A stretch of DNA of 64,000 nucleotides from Cellulomonas fengjieae (GCF_018388465.1 NZ_CP074404.1:1674001-1738000); one strand, 5' to 3'. Counted from the first letter of the stretch, positions 1-9,014 are shown. Made by a program: numbers and translations. Notes: generated by a model from the letters alone, not told the origin.

Positions 1-578
1 TTCACGTCGTGCCCGGCGCGCGGGACGACCGTCAGCCGAGTGCCGGGGCGCGCCTCGACGTAGCGGCGCTCGTCCATCCGCAGCGGGTCGCGCGACCCGT
101 TGACCAGCCACACCGGCACGGCCGTGCGGCGCAGGTCCGCCAGGGGCGAGTAGCCCTCGAGCGCGGCGAGCATGTCCGTCACCACGGACCAGTTGTGGCC
201 GCCCACCCGCAGCGCGCTCGTGACGGCCGCGGCGGCGCGTCGGTAGGCGCCGAGCGGCTTGCCCTTGATCTCCGTCGAGCAGCCGGCCAGGACGACGCCC
301 GCGATCTTGGCCTCGTGCCGGCGCGCGTACGCCAGGCTCGTGTACCCGCCGAGGGACAGTCCGACCAGCAGCGGCGCCTCCGTGCAGGCGTCGACCGCCT
401 CGTCGATGGCGGTCAGCGCCCCCTCGAGGCTGAACCGCTCGTGCATCCGTCGCCCGTGACCCGGCAGGTCGAGCGCCACGGTCGGGTGCCCGGAGCGTTC
501 GAGCGCGTCCACCTGCCGACGCCAGATGGCGGACGACGTGCGGGTGCCGTGGACGAAGACGATCGGTCTGCGGGGGAT
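1..578 (-). CDS. alpha/beta hydrolase, C-terminus beyond window
   Basis: This is an alpha/beta-hydrolase-fold enzyme whose substrate cannot be told. About 192 residues are visible. They include the oxyanion-hole HGT near the N-terminus (FVHGTR), the nucleophile elbow GLSLGG, the acid region NGSRDP and a GHD that supplies the catalytic histidine, so all three catalytic residues are present before the window edge. No ATG, GTG, TTG or CTG lies between an in-frame upstream TAG and the conserved FVHGT strand. The only start with a ribosome binding site is ATC at 578, 6 nt after GAGGAG. The family call is firm; the start is an inference. Confidence 0.85.
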   Translation of the reverse strand, partial: MPRRPIVFVHGTRTSSAIWRRQVDALERSGHPTVALDLPGHGRRMHERFSLEGALTAIDEAVDACTEAPLLVGLSLGGYTSLAYARRHEAKIAGVVLAGCSTEIKGKPLGAYRRAAAAVTSALRVGGHNWSVVTDMLAALEGYSPLADLRRTAVPVWLVNGSRDPLRMDERRYVEARPGTRLTVVPRAGHDV

Positions 579-584
579 GGAGTG

Positions 585-590
585 CTCCTC
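585..590 (-). promoter_or_regulatory. Shine-Dalgarno GAGGAG before an ATC start
   Basis: A perfect GAGGAG (CTCCTC on the plus strand) lies 6 nt before the in-frame ATC at 578. It decides the start of the hydrolase in the absence of a canonical start codon. Confidence 0.5.
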
Positions 591-678
591 GGAACGGCGG
601 TGCTGCGGTCTGGCGGGAGCCTACGCGCGGCACCTGGGAGTTCCGGGGGCGCGGTGCGGACCTCGTGTGAAGGTCCGG

Positions 679-1581
679 TCAGATGCCCGGGGCGCACCCG
701 CCGGCGCCGAGGGCCGCCAGCCCGGCGCGGTCGCCCGCACCGAAGACGGAGGCCAGCTCGGTGCTGGGGTACATGAGCTGCGTCGGGTCGGCGACGTGGT
801 CCAGGCCGACGAGGTGCCCGAGCTCGTGGGTGACGATGCCGAGTGCGGTGGCGTGGGTGCCGGGCGCTGCTGCGAGCCTGCCGATGTCCTCCGCGTCGAG
901 CGTGACCGACCCGGTGACGTAGACGGTGTGGCCCGCGCGCGTCACGGAGGCCGAGCCCGCGATGCCTGCCACGTCACCGGCCAGGTCGGGCGACTCCGCG
1001 TCGGTCGACCACGTGATGAGGACCGGTGCCCACCTGCGGCCGTACACCTCGGGCTGGTAGGCCTCACGGTCGGTGGTCGGCGCCTCCTGGGTGGGGCCGT
1101 CGTCGACGAACCGCAGCCCGGTGGCCGACGAGACGGTCGCGACCGCGTCGGCGATGAGCGTCTCCCCACCGGCGGGCGTGCCGTCGGGCCGCACCACGTA
1201 GTGGATCGGCCGGCACGGGCTGTACGCCACGGGCCCGGCACCGTCGGGCTGGACGGCCGTGAACGCGTACCCGCCCGGTGCCGCCGGGACCACGGGTGGT
1301 GCGCCCAGCGGCGCGGCGGCCTCGCCCACGCCGGCCGGCGGGCCGAACGCGGTGGAGGTGGACATCCACCAGCGGCCACCGAGCACCACGGCGGCCGCCA
1401 GCACCGCGACGACGAGCAGGAACCCCGGGCGCGGTCCGCGACGGACGCGGACGGCGGGTCCGAGGAAGCGGACGGCGCGCTGCTCCGCCGGCAGATGAGG
1501 ATGGGGGAGCAGGGGCGGGTAGGGGTTCTGGCCGCGCGCGTCGACCCAGGGGTTGAGCCCGTGCGGGTCCCCAGCCGTCAC
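679..1581 (-). CDS. matrixin-like zinc metalloprotease, membrane-anchored
   Basis: A 300-residue predicted secreted or membrane-tethered zinc protease. A basic, proline-rich cytoplasmic N-terminus is followed by one hydrophobic segment at about residues 53-69. The extracellular domain ends with HELGHLVGLDH at residues 252-262, the HExxHxxGxxH zinc motif of metzincins, followed by LMYPS, a plausible Met-turn. The GTG start at 1581 has GGGGAGG 8 nt upstream. The gene stands alone and divergent from the kinase at 1756. Its substrate is unknown, and no propeptide with a cysteine switch is evident. The fold assignment is strong; the physiological role is open. Confidence 0.85.
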   Translation of the reverse strand: MTAGDPHGLNPWVDARGQNPYPPLLPHPHLPAEQRAVRFLGPAVRVRRGPRPGFLLVVAVLAAAVVLGGRWWMSTSTAFGPPAGVGEAAAPLGAPPVVPAAPGGYAFTAVQPDGAGPVAYSPCRPIHYVVRPDGTPAGGETLIADAVATVSSATGLRFVDDGPTQEAPTTDREAYQPEVYGRRWAPVLITWSTDAESPDLAGDVAGIAGSASVTRAGHTVYVTGSVTLDAEDIGRLAAAPGTHATALGIVTHELGHLVGLDHVADPTQLMYPSTELASVFGAGDRAGLAALGAGGCAPGI

Positions 1582-1755
1582 GCCGTGCCCCTCCCCGCGA
1601 TCCGCCCTGTCCGTGCGCAGGATCGCACACGCCGCGGCCCCCGTGGCAGGACCATCCGACCCACCGCGGTCCACGTTCACCCGGCGGGCGCAGCAGTGCG
1701 GCGACACCGCGGCGATACTGCGACGTGCGCCGAGCGGCGCGGGGGAGGAGGGGCG

Positions 1756-2652
1756 GTGCCCGACGTCGTCGTGCCACCGATCCTGCGGGACGGGCTGGGG
1801 CGCACCCCCGCCGGCCGGGAGTGGATCGACCGGCTGCCCGTCCTGGTGGACCGCGCGCGCGAGCGCTGGGGTCTGCGGCTCGCGGAGCCCTTCACCAACG
1901 GCTCGGCGTCGTGGTGCGCGCCCGCCACGCTCGGTGACGGGGGCCGGGCGGTCCTGAAGGTCTCCTTCCCGCACGACGAGGCGCGTGACGAGGCGGTGGC
2001 CCTGCGCGCCTGGCACGGGCACGGCGTCCCGGAGCTGCTCGGCTCGCAGCCGGAGGACTGGGCGCTGCTGCTGGCGCGCATCGAACCCGGCACCCCGCTG
2101 TCCGACACCGCGGGAAGCGCCCAGGAGCGGCTGACCGCCGCGGCGGGTGTGGCCCGGGCGCTGTGGTCGGTCCCGGGGGACGTGCCGGTGCCGTCGATGG
2201 TCGAGGTCTGTGCCGGGTGGGCCGACCTGCTCGAGGACCGGGGAGCGCGCCACGGGGTGGACGTGGGCGTCGCGGCCGGCCTGCTGCGCACGCTGCCGGG
2301 CTCGTCGGACGTGCTGGTGCACGGGGACCTCAATCCCGGCAACATCCTGGCGGCGGGCGATCGCTGGCTGGCCATCGACCCCAAGCCCCTGCGGGGAGAC
2401 CCGGCGTACGACCTGTGGCCGCTGCTCGAGCAGATCGACGACCCGTTCCTGCACGCATCCCCCGTCCGCGTGCTGCGCGCGCGGGTGACGCTGCTGTCCG
2501 GGCTGCTCGACCTCGACCCGGACCGGGTCGCCGCCTGGGGGTTCGCGCGGTCGGTCGAGTCGGCCCTGTGGGTGTGGGACCACCTCGAGGACGAACCGGG
2601 CGGGCGACGGGACCTCGCGCAGGCACACGTCTGGGAGCAGCTGCTGGGCTGA
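1756..2652 (+). CDS. aminoglycoside/hydroxyurea phosphotransferase-like kinase
   Basis: A 298-residue small-molecule kinase of the APH(6)/hydroxyurea-kinase family, which transfers phosphate from ATP to a hydroxyl group. The ATP-binding N-lobe includes RAVLKVSFPHDEA with the likely catalytic lysine. The Brenner motif HGDLNPGNIL starts near residue 189, followed by the metal-binding IDPKPLRGDPAYD near residue 208. The GTG start at 1756 follows a GGAGGAG. Chromosomal members are common in soil actinobacteria, and resistance cannot be inferred from sequence alone. The gene converges on the Lrp regulator at 2679. Confidence 0.82.
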   Translation: MPDVVVPPILRDGLGRTPAGREWIDRLPVLVDRARERWGLRLAEPFTNGSASWCAPATLGDGGRAVLKVSFPHDEARDEAVALRAWHGHGVPELLGSQPEDWALLLARIEPGTPLSDTAGSAQERLTAAAGVARALWSVPGDVPVPSMVEVCAGWADLLEDRGARHGVDVGVAAGLLRTLPGSSDVLVHGDLNPGNILAAGDRWLAIDPKPLRGDPAYDLWPLLEQIDDPFLHASPVRVLRARVTLLSGLLDLDPDRVAAWGFARSVESALWVWDHLEDEPGGRRDLAQAHVWEQLLG

Positions 2653-2678
2653 CCGCCCGGCCGTGGGTCGGGGCTCCG

Positions 2679-3095
2679 TCAGATCGAGGCCGTGCCCGGG
2701 GCGTGCACGTGCTCGAACACGAGGCTCGTCTGGGTGTGGGCCACCTCGGGCCGCGTGCTGAGGTGCTCCAGGACGAACGCCCGCAGCTGCGGCGAGTCCC
2801 GTACGGCCACGTGGACGAGGACGTCGTCCACCCCGCCGAGCAGGTACACGTCGCGCACCTCGGGCCGCTGCGCCAACCGGTGCGCGACCTCCGAGAGCCG
2901 GGCCCGTGCCGAGGGCTGGAGCCGCACCGCGATCATGGCCTGCAGGCCGCGCCCCACGGCCGCCGGGTTCACCTGGGCGTGGAAGCCCCGCAGCACGCCG
3001 GACTCGCGCAGCGCGCGGACGCGGGCGTGGCATGTCGACGGCGCGATCCCGACCAGGGCGGCGAGCTCCTTGTCAGAATAGCCAGATCGGCTCAT
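2679..3095 (-). CDS. Lrp/AsnC-family regulator, shortened N-terminus
   Basis: A 138-residue transcription factor that probably controls the divergent alanine dehydrogenase gene 21 nt away, as AldR does in mycobacteria. The HTH core is clear (ELAALVGIAPSTCHARVRALRESGVL split over helices 2-3), followed by a RAM ligand-binding/oligomerisation domain with VYLLGGVDDVLVHV. The usual first helix (LDxxDxxIL) is missing: the ATG at 3095 stands only 7 residues before SDKELAAL, and upstream in frame lies only the antisense of ald. The protein may be functional but short at the N-terminus, or it may use another start. The family call is firm. Confidence 0.82.
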   Translation of the reverse strand: MSRSGYSDKELAALVGIAPSTCHARVRALRESGVLRGFHAQVNPAAVGRGLQAMIAVRLQPSARARLSEVAHRLAQRPEVRDVYLLGGVDDVLVHVAVRDSPQLRAFVLEHLSTRPEVAHTQTSLVFEHVHAPGTASI

Positions 3096-3116
3096 CCCGC
3101 CCGGACGGAGACCAGC

Positions 3117-4229
3117 ATGAAGGTCGGCATCCCCAGCGAGGTCAAGAACCACGAGTACCGCGTGGCGCTGACGCCCGCGGGCGTGCACCAGCTCGTCAGG
3201 TCCGGTCACCGGGTGCTCGTCCAGTCCGGGGCCGGACTGGGCTCGGCGATCACCGACGAGCAGTTCGCCGCCGCCGGGGCGGAGATTGTCCCCGAGGCCG
3301 CGCAGGTGTGGGGCGACGCGGACCTGGTGTGCAAGGTGAAGGAGCCCGTGGCGTCCGAGTACGGCCACCTGCGTCGCGACCTGGTCCTGTTCACCTATCT
3401 GCACCTGGCCGCCGACCGGCCGGCCACCGACGCGCTGCTCGCAGCGGGGACCACGTCGATCGCGTACGAGACCGTGCAGCTGCCCGACGGCTCCCTGCCG
3501 CTGCTCGCGCCGATGAGCGAGGTCGCCGGCCGCCTGTCCGCGCAGGTCGGCGCCTACCACCTGATGAAGAACGAGGGCGGCTCGGGCGTGCTGCTCGGCG
3601 GTGTCCCCGGGGTCGACGCCGCCAAGGTCGTGGTGCTCGGCGGTGGCGTGGTGGGCCGGCACGCCGCCGAGATCGCGGTCGGCATGCGCGCGAACGTCGC
3701 CCTGCTGGACGTCTCGATGCCGCGCCTGCGTGACATGGACTCGGCGTTCGGCGGGCGGGTCCGCACGGTGGCGTCCAGCGCGTACGCGGTCGAGCGCGAG
3801 GTCCTGGACGCGGACCTCGTCATCGGCGCGGTGCTGCTGCCCGGCGCCCGGGCGCCGCACCTGGTCACCAACGACCTGGTCGCCCGCATGCGGCCCGGCT
3901 CGGTGCTCGTCGACGTCTCGGTCGACCAGGGCGGCTGCTTCGAGGACACCCGTCCCACGACGCACGACGAGCCGACGTTCCGGGTGCACGGCTCCGTCTT
4001 CTACTGCGTCGCCAACATGCCCGGGGCCGTACCGGTCACGTCCACCCGGGCCCTGACCAACGTGACGCTCCCGTACCTGAGCGCGCTCGCGGACCTGGGC
4101 TGGACGGCCGCCGTCGCCGCCGACCCCGCCCTGGCGGCGGGTCTGACCACGCACGACGGCCGGCTGCTCAACGCGGCGGTCGCCCGGGCGCACGGCTACC
4201 CCATGCCGGGGACGCCGGCGCTCGCCTAG
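3117..4229 (+). CDS. ald: alanine dehydrogenase
   Basis: A 370-residue NAD-dependent L-alanine dehydrogenase (EC 1.4.1.1) that interconverts alanine with pyruvate, ammonia and NADH. The N-terminal MKVGIPSEVK is typical. Arg15, Lys75 and His96, which bind and act on pyruvate/alanine, are in place. The Rossmann NAD motif is VVVLGGGVVGRHAAEIAVG. Length matches the family. A GGAG lies before the ATG at 3117. The divergent Lrp/AsnC gene argues for alanine-responsive control. The TAG stop doubles as part of the -10 box of the next gene. Confidence 0.97.
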   Translation: MKVGIPSEVKNHEYRVALTPAGVHQLVRSGHRVLVQSGAGLGSAITDEQFAAAGAEIVPEAAQVWGDADLVCKVKEPVASEYGHLRRDLVLFTYLHLAADRPATDALLAAGTTSIAYETVQLPDGSLPLLAPMSEVAGRLSAQVGAYHLMKNEGGSGVLLGGVPGVDAAKVVVLGGGVVGRHAAEIAVGMRANVALLDVSMPRLRDMDSAFGGRVRTVASSAYAVEREVLDADLVIGAVLLPGARAPHLVTNDLVARMRPGSVLVDVSVDQGGCFEDTRPTTHDEPTFRVHGSVFYCVANMPGAVPVTSTRALTNVTLPYLSALADLGWTAAVAADPALAAGLTTHDGRLLNAAVARAHGYPMPGTPALA

Positions 4230-4232
4230 CCT
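4227..4232 (+). promoter_or_regulatory. leaderless promoter -10 TAGCCT
   Basis: TAGCCT lies exactly 6 nt before the ATG at 4239. Its first three bases are the stop codon of ald. The spacing predicts a transcript that starts at the initiation codon. Confidence 0.5.
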
Positions 4233-4238
4233 CGGGTC

Positions 4239-5243
4239 ATGGCCACGGCGCTGGTGATCGGTGGCAGCGGGCAGATCGGCCGGGCTGCCGTGCCCGCGCT
4301 GCTCGCGGACGGCTGGGACGTGCGCGTGCTCGCCCGGCACCGGGCGGACGTCGGCGAGGCCGAGCTCGTGCTCGGGGACCGCGACGATCCCGCCGCGCTC
4401 GACGACGCGCTGGGCTCCGGTGTGGACGTCCTGGTCGACGTGGTGGCGTACGACGACCGGCACGCCGCGCCGCTGCTCGAGCGCGCGGACCGGATCGGGT
4501 CGGCGGTGGTCGTGTCGAGCGCGGCCGTGTACGTGGACGTCGTCGGGGACGGGTTCGAGTCCGCGCGGCTCGGCGCGTTCCCGGTGCCGATCCGCGAGGA
4601 CCAGCCGACCGTGCGTCCCGGGCGTGACTCGTACGCGACGGGCAAGGTCGCGCTCGAGCAGGCCTGGGCCGGTTCGGCGGTGCCGACGACGATCCTGCGC
4701 CCCGGCGCCATCCACGGACCGGGTTGCGTGCAGCCCCGCGAGTGGACGTTCGTGAAGCGGGTGCTCGACGGCCGCGACGTGCGGGTGCTGGCCTACGACG
4801 GGCTCAGCAGGTTCCACACGACCGCCACGGCCGTGCTGGCCGAGCTCGTCCGGCTCTCCGCGGCCAGGCCGGGGGACCGGGTGCTCAACGCCGCAGACCC
4901 GCAGGCGCTCACGGTCGCCGAGATCGCCGCCGCCGTCGACGCCGCGATGGGCGCCACGTCGCGGCTCGTCACCGTGCCGGGGCCGCCGGTCGACGGAGTA
5001 GGCCTCACGCCGTGGTCGGTGCCCGGGCCGGTGGTGCTCGACACGTCGCGGGCCGCGGTCGAGCTCGGCTACTCGGCCCCGGGCGGGTACGCGGACACCG
5101 TCGGGGCGTGCGTCGAGTGGCTCGTGCGGGCGGCGTCGGACCGCGACTGGCGCGAGGCGTTCCCCGGATTCGTGCGGATGGGGGCGATGGGCGACTTCTT
5201 CGCCTACGCCGCCGAGGACGAGTTCCTGGCTCGCGCGACGTGA
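4239..5243 (+). CDS. NAD(P)-dependent epimerase/dehydratase (SDR)
   Basis: A 334-residue extended short-chain dehydrogenase/reductase. The N-terminus VIGGSGQIGRAAVPALL is the nucleotide-binding GxxGxxG. VSSAAVY and, further on, DSYATGKVALE provide the Ser and YxxxK catalytic residues. TILRPGAIHGP and a C-terminal epimerase-like segment follow. The substrate is probably a sugar nucleotide or other carbonyl compound, not determinable here. It lies 9 nt after ald but has its own leaderless promoter signature. Confidence 0.85.
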   Translation: MATALVIGGSGQIGRAAVPALLADGWDVRVLARHRADVGEAELVLGDRDDPAALDDALGSGVDVLVDVVAYDDRHAAPLLERADRIGSAVVVSSAAVYVDVVGDGFESARLGAFPVPIREDQPTVRPGRDSYATGKVALEQAWAGSAVPTTILRPGAIHGPGCVQPREWTFVKRVLDGRDVRVLAYDGLSRFHTTATAVLAELVRLSAARPGDRVLNAADPQALTVAEIAAAVDAAMGATSRLVTVPGPPVDGVGLTPWSVPGPVVLDTSRAAVELGYSAPGGYADTVGACVEWLVRAASDRDWREAFPGFVRMGAMGDFFAYAAEDEFLARAT

Positions 5244-5271
5244 CCCGCCCCCGTCGGCAATGATGGCCGCC

Positions 5272-7353
5272 ATGCAGCCGACCGACCTCGCCGCCGACAA
5301 CCCCTTCGGCGCCCCGTCCACCCTCCCGTACGGCCTCCCCGACCACGCGCGGATCCGCGAGGAGCACTACCGACCGGCCCTGCTGGCCGGCATGGCGCAG
5401 CAGCGCGACGAGATCGAGGCGATCGCGGCGGACCCCGCCGCGCCGACGGTCGAGAACACGCTCGAGGCGCTCGAACGCTCCGGGCGGCTGCTGCACCGGG
5501 TCGTGGCGAGCTTCTACAACCAGTCCAGTGCGGACTCGACACCCGGGCTGGAGGCCGTCGAGGAGGAGATCGCCCCGCTGTTCGCCGCCCACCACGACGC
5601 GATCTACCTCGACCCGCGCCTGTTCGCGCGCGTCGCCGAGCTGCAGGCGCAGGTGGACTCCGGCGCGCTCGAGCTCGAGCCCGACACCGCGTGGCTGTTG
5701 CACCGGACGCACACCCGGTTCGTCCGGGCCGGGGTCGGTCTGGACGAGGCCGCGCAGGACCGGCTGAAGACCCTGAACGCCGAGATCATGAGCCTCGAGA
5801 CGGCGTTCGGCCGCGACCTGCTGGCCGCGACCAACGAGGCCGGGGTGCTGGTCACCGATGTCGACGAGCTCGACGGCCTCGCGCCGGACGCGGTCGCGGC
5901 TGCGCAGAAGGCGGCACGGGACCGCGGTCACGAGGAGGGCTGGTTCCTGGAGCTCGCCCTGTCCACGCAGCAGGCGGCGCTCGCCGTCCTGCGGGACCGG
6001 GGCCTGCGCGAGCGGCTGTTCCGGGCGTCGATCGGGCGCGGGACCTCGGGACCGCACGACACCCGGACCTCCGTGCTGCGGCTGGTGCGGGCCCGCGCCG
6101 AGCGCGCCCAGCTCCTCGGCTACGCCCACCACGCGCAGTACGTGGCGGCTGACGCGACGGCGAAGAGCGCCGAGGCGGTCGCCGAGATCCTCGGCTCGCT
6201 CGCACCGGTCGCCGTCGCCAACGCGCGGGCGGAGGGAGCGGACCTGGCCGACGCGCTCGAGCGCGACCACCCGGACGCTCGCCTCGAGCCGTGGGACTGG
6301 CAGTTCTACGCCGAGCAGGTCAAGAAGGAGCGGCGCGCGCTGGACGACGCGGTCCTGCGGCCGTACCTGGAGCTCGAGCGGGTGCTCGCCGACGGGGTCT
6401 TCCGCGCGGCCACCGAGCTGTACGGGGCCACGTTCGCCGAGCGGCACGACCTCGTGGGCTACCACCCCGACGTCCGCGTGTTCGAGGTGTTCGACGCCGA
6501 CGGCAGCGGTCTGGGCCTGTTCCTGGCCGACTACTGGACCCGCGAGTCCAAGCGCGGCGGCGCGTGGATGAACAACCTCGTCGACCAGTCGACGCTCCTG
6601 GGGGAGCGGGCGGTCGTCGTCAACAACCTCAACATCCCCAAGCCCCCGCAGGGTCCCACGCTGCTGACGTGGGACGAGGTCATCACGATGTTCCACGAGT
6701 TCGGGCACGCGCTGCACGGCCTGTTCTCGGCCGTGCGCTGGCCCTCGCAGTCCGGCACCGAGGTGCCGCGCGACTTCGTGGAGTACCCGTCGCAGGTCAA
6801 CGAGATGTGGGCCTGGGACCCGGCGATCCTGCGCGCGTTCGCGCTGCACCACGAGACGGGCGAGCCCATGCCGGCCGAGTGGGTCGACACGCTGCTCGCG
6901 GCGCGACAGGACGGCGAGGGGTTCGCGACCACGGAGTACCTGGCCGCAGCGCTGCTGGACCAGGCCTGGTACCGCCTGTCGCCCGACGAGGTGCCGACGG
7001 ACGTCTCCGAGGTCGAGGCGTTCGAGACCGCGGCGCTGCAGCGCGCCGGCGTCGACTACGCGCCGGTACCGCCGCGCTACCGGACGACGTACTTCAACCA
7101 CGTCTTCGGCGGCGGCTACTCGGCCGGCTACTACTCGTACATCTGGTCGGAGGTGCTCGACGCGGACACGGTGGAGTGGTTCCGCGAGAACGGCGGGCTC
7201 GACCGGCGCAACGGTGACGTCTTCCGCGCCCGGCTGCTGTCGCGTGGCGGGTCGGTCGACCCGCTCCAGGCGTTCCGGGACCTGCGGGGACGCGACCCGC
7301 TGATCGACCCGCTGCTGGCGCGCCGCGGCCTGCTCGGGGCCAACGCCGGCTGA
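5272..7353 (+). CDS. dcp: M3-family zinc metallopeptidase (peptidyl-dipeptidase Dcp type)
   Basis: A cytoplasmic thimet-oligopeptidase-family enzyme of about 693 residues that degrades short peptides. The zinc motif HEFGHALHGLF lies at about residue 475, and the downstream conserved YFNHVFGGGYSAGYYSYIWSE is split between the substrate loop and helix. It begins ADNPF..LPYGLPDHARIREEHY, as Dcp/OpdA proteins do. Three in-frame ATGs cluster at 5260, 5263 and 5272. The last is preferred because AATGAT lies 7 nt upstream as a -10 and no Shine-Dalgarno precedes the others. Dcp and OpdA activities cannot be separated by eye. Confidence 0.9.
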   Translation: MQPTDLAADNPFGAPSTLPYGLPDHARIREEHYRPALLAGMAQQRDEIEAIAADPAAPTVENTLEALERSGRLLHRVVASFYNQSSADSTPGLEAVEEEIAPLFAAHHDAIYLDPRLFARVAELQAQVDSGALELEPDTAWLLHRTHTRFVRAGVGLDEAAQDRLKTLNAEIMSLETAFGRDLLAATNEAGVLVTDVDELDGLAPDAVAAAQKAARDRGHEEGWFLELALSTQQAALAVLRDRGLRERLFRASIGRGTSGPHDTRTSVLRLVRARAERAQLLGYAHHAQYVAADATAKSAEAVAEILGSLAPVAVANARAEGADLADALERDHPDARLEPWDWQFYAEQVKKERRALDDAVLRPYLELERVLADGVFRAATELYGATFAERHDLVGYHPDVRVFEVFDADGSGLGLFLADYWTRESKRGGAWMNNLVDQSTLLGERAVVVNNLNIPKPPQGPTLLTWDEVITMFHEFGHALHGLFSAVRWPSQSGTEVPRDFVEYPSQVNEMWAWDPAILRAFALHHETGEPMPAEWVDTLLAARQDGEGFATTEYLAAALLDQAWYRLSPDEVPTDVSEVEAFETAALQRAGVDYAPVPPRYRTTYFNHVFGGGYSAGYYSYIWSEVLDADTVEWFRENGGLDRRNGDVFRARLLSRGGSVDPLQAFRDLRGRDPLIDPLLARRGLLGANAG

Positions 7354-7377
7354 CCGCGGGACGCGCCGGCGGCCCGG

Positions 7378-7383
7378 TACGGT
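7378..7383 (+). promoter_or_regulatory. leaderless promoter -10 TACGGT
   Basis: TACGGT stands 6 nt before the ATG at 7390, and no Shine-Dalgarno is present. Confidence 0.5.
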
Positions 7384-7389
7384 GGCGGC

Positions 7390-8748
7390 ATGTCCGTCTC
7401 CCACCCGGCCTCCGGCGCGCCCGAGGGTCGCCCCAGCACCACCGTGACCGCGCAGGACGAGGTCGTGCAGATCTGCCGCGACCTCATCCGCATCGACACG
7501 TCGAACTACGGCGACGGCTCGGGCCCCGGCGAGCGGGCGGCCGCCGAGCACGTCATGTCGCTGCTCACCGAGGTGGGCCTGGACCCGGAGCTGTTCGAGA
7601 GCGCGCCCGGCCGCGCCAGCGTCGTCGTCCGCCTCGAAGGCGCCGACCGGAGCCGGCCGGCTCTCGTCCTGCACGGGCACCTGGACGTCGTGCCCGCACG
7701 GGCCGAGGACTGGAGCGTGGACCCCTTCGGAGCCGAGGAGGTCGACGGGCTGGTCTGGGGCCGTGGCGCCGTGGACATGAAGGACATGGACGCGATGATC
7801 CTGTCCGTCGTGCGGCAGATGGCACGGGAGGGCCGCAAGCCGGCACGGGACGTCGTCGTCGCCATGTTCGCGGACGAGGAGGCCGGCGGCGCCATGGGCG
7901 CGAGCTGGGCCGTCGAGCACCGCCCGGAGCTGTTCGAGGGCGCGACCGAGGCGATCAGCGAGGTGGGCGGCTTCTCCGTGGAGGTCGGTGGGCAGCGCGC
8001 CTACCTGCTGCAGACGGCCGAGAAGGGCCTGTCGTGGATGCGGCTCGTCGCCGACGGCCGCGCGGGGCACGGCAGCCAGGTGAACACCGACAACGCGGTC
8101 ACGCACCTCGCCGAGGCCGTCGCGCGCCTGGGCCGGCACCCCTGGCCGCTGCAGCTCACGCCGACCGTGCGCGCCCTGCTCGACGGTGTCGCGCAGCTGA
8201 CCGGCCTGCCGTTCGACCCGGAGGACCCCGCGGGCATCGACCGGCTCGTGGCGGCCCTCGGGCCGGCCGCCAAGTTCGTCGGCGCCACCCTGCGGCACAC
8301 CACGAACCCGACGCAGCTCGCCGCCGGCTACAAGGCCAACGTCATCCCCGGGTCTGCCGAGGCGACCGTCGACGGGCGCTTCCTGCCCGGCCTCGAGGAC
8401 GAGTTCGCGCAGAGCGTGGCTCAGGTGGTGGGCGAGCACGTGCGCGTCGAGCGGCTGCACCACGACACGGCCCTCGAGGTCCCCTTCAGCGGGGACCTGG
8501 TGGATCGCATGGTGGAGTCGCTGCTCGCGGAGGACCCCGGCGCCACCGTCCTGCCGTACACCCTGTCCGGCGGCACGGACAACAAGTCGCTGTCCCGCCT
8601 GGGCATCCGCGGTTACGGCTTCGCGCCGCTGCGGCTCCCTGCGGACCTGGACTTCGCCGGCATGTTCCACGGCGTCGACGAGCGCGTTCCCGTCGACGCC
8701 CTGCGCTTCGGCACCCGCGTGCTCGACCGCCTGCTGCGCACCTGCTAG
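7390..8748 (+). CDS. M20/M25/M40-family metallohydrolase
   Basis: A 452-residue di-zinc amidohydrolase of the DapE/ArgE/carboxypeptidase G2 superfamily. The metal-binding HGHLDVVPA, the GRGAVDMKD bridging aspartate and the catalytic ADEEAGG appear in the usual order, then the dimerisation domain (GRAGHGSQ), and near the C-terminus the last metal histidine in FHGVDERV. In actinobacteria such proteins are often labelled dipeptidase or acyl-amino-acid peptidase; the substrate is not clear. Together with the M3 enzyme it suggests peptide turnover. Its TAG stop shares a CTAG with the convergent DUF5703 gene. Confidence 0.92.
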   Translation: MSVSHPASGAPEGRPSTTVTAQDEVVQICRDLIRIDTSNYGDGSGPGERAAAEHVMSLLTEVGLDPELFESAPGRASVVVRLEGADRSRPALVLHGHLDVVPARAEDWSVDPFGAEEVDGLVWGRGAVDMKDMDAMILSVVRQMAREGRKPARDVVVAMFADEEAGGAMGASWAVEHRPELFEGATEAISEVGGFSVEVGGQRAYLLQTAEKGLSWMRLVADGRAGHGSQVNTDNAVTHLAEAVARLGRHPWPLQLTPTVRALLDGVAQLTGLPFDPEDPAGIDRLVAALGPAAKFVGATLRHTTNPTQLAAGYKANVIPGSAEATVDGRFLPGLEDEFAQSVAQVVGEHVRVERLHHDTALEVPFSGDLVDRMVESLLAEDPGATVLPYTLSGGTDNKSLSRLGIRGYGFAPLRLPADLDFAGMFHGVDERVPVDALRFGTRVLDRLLRTC

Positions 8749-9014
8749 CTGTCGGTCTGCTCCGTCGGGAAGCTGGTCTCGGCCAGCGTGCTGCGCACAC
8801 GGATGACCTTGCGCCGCAGCCAGACCTTCCGCTCGCCACCGGCGAACAGGAGCGTCCTGGACAGCTCCCAGCGGCCGAGCTCTGCCTGTTCGGTGAGCAT
8901 CCTGCGTGCGTCGTTGCGGGACGTCGTCGCGGGGATCCGCAGCACGCGGTACTCGTACTGGCCGCCCTGCGCCACCCAGTCGGGTCGCCTCGTTCGTGTC
9001 TGGCCGGTTGCCAT
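8745..9014 (-). CDS. DUF5703 family protein
   Basis: An 89-residue basic cytoplasmic protein of unknown function that is widespread in actinobacteria. YEYRVLRIP, the middle segment DARRMLTEQAELGRWELSR and the ending KVWLRRKVIRVR are typical of the family. The ATG at 9014 is chosen; a GTG two codons upstream at 9020 is possible. The gene converges on the M20 hydrolase and overlaps it by 4 bp. Confidence 0.8.
   Translation of the reverse strand: MATGQTRTRRPDWVAQGGQYEYRVLRIPATTSRNDARRMLTEQAELGRWELSRTLLFAGGERKVWLRRKVIRVRSTLAETSFPTEQTDS

Noticed and set aside
1756..2652. Kinase as an acquired antibiotic-resistance gene
   Set aside because: Base composition matches the neighbours, no mobile element is near, and chromosomal APH-like kinases are common in actinobacteria.
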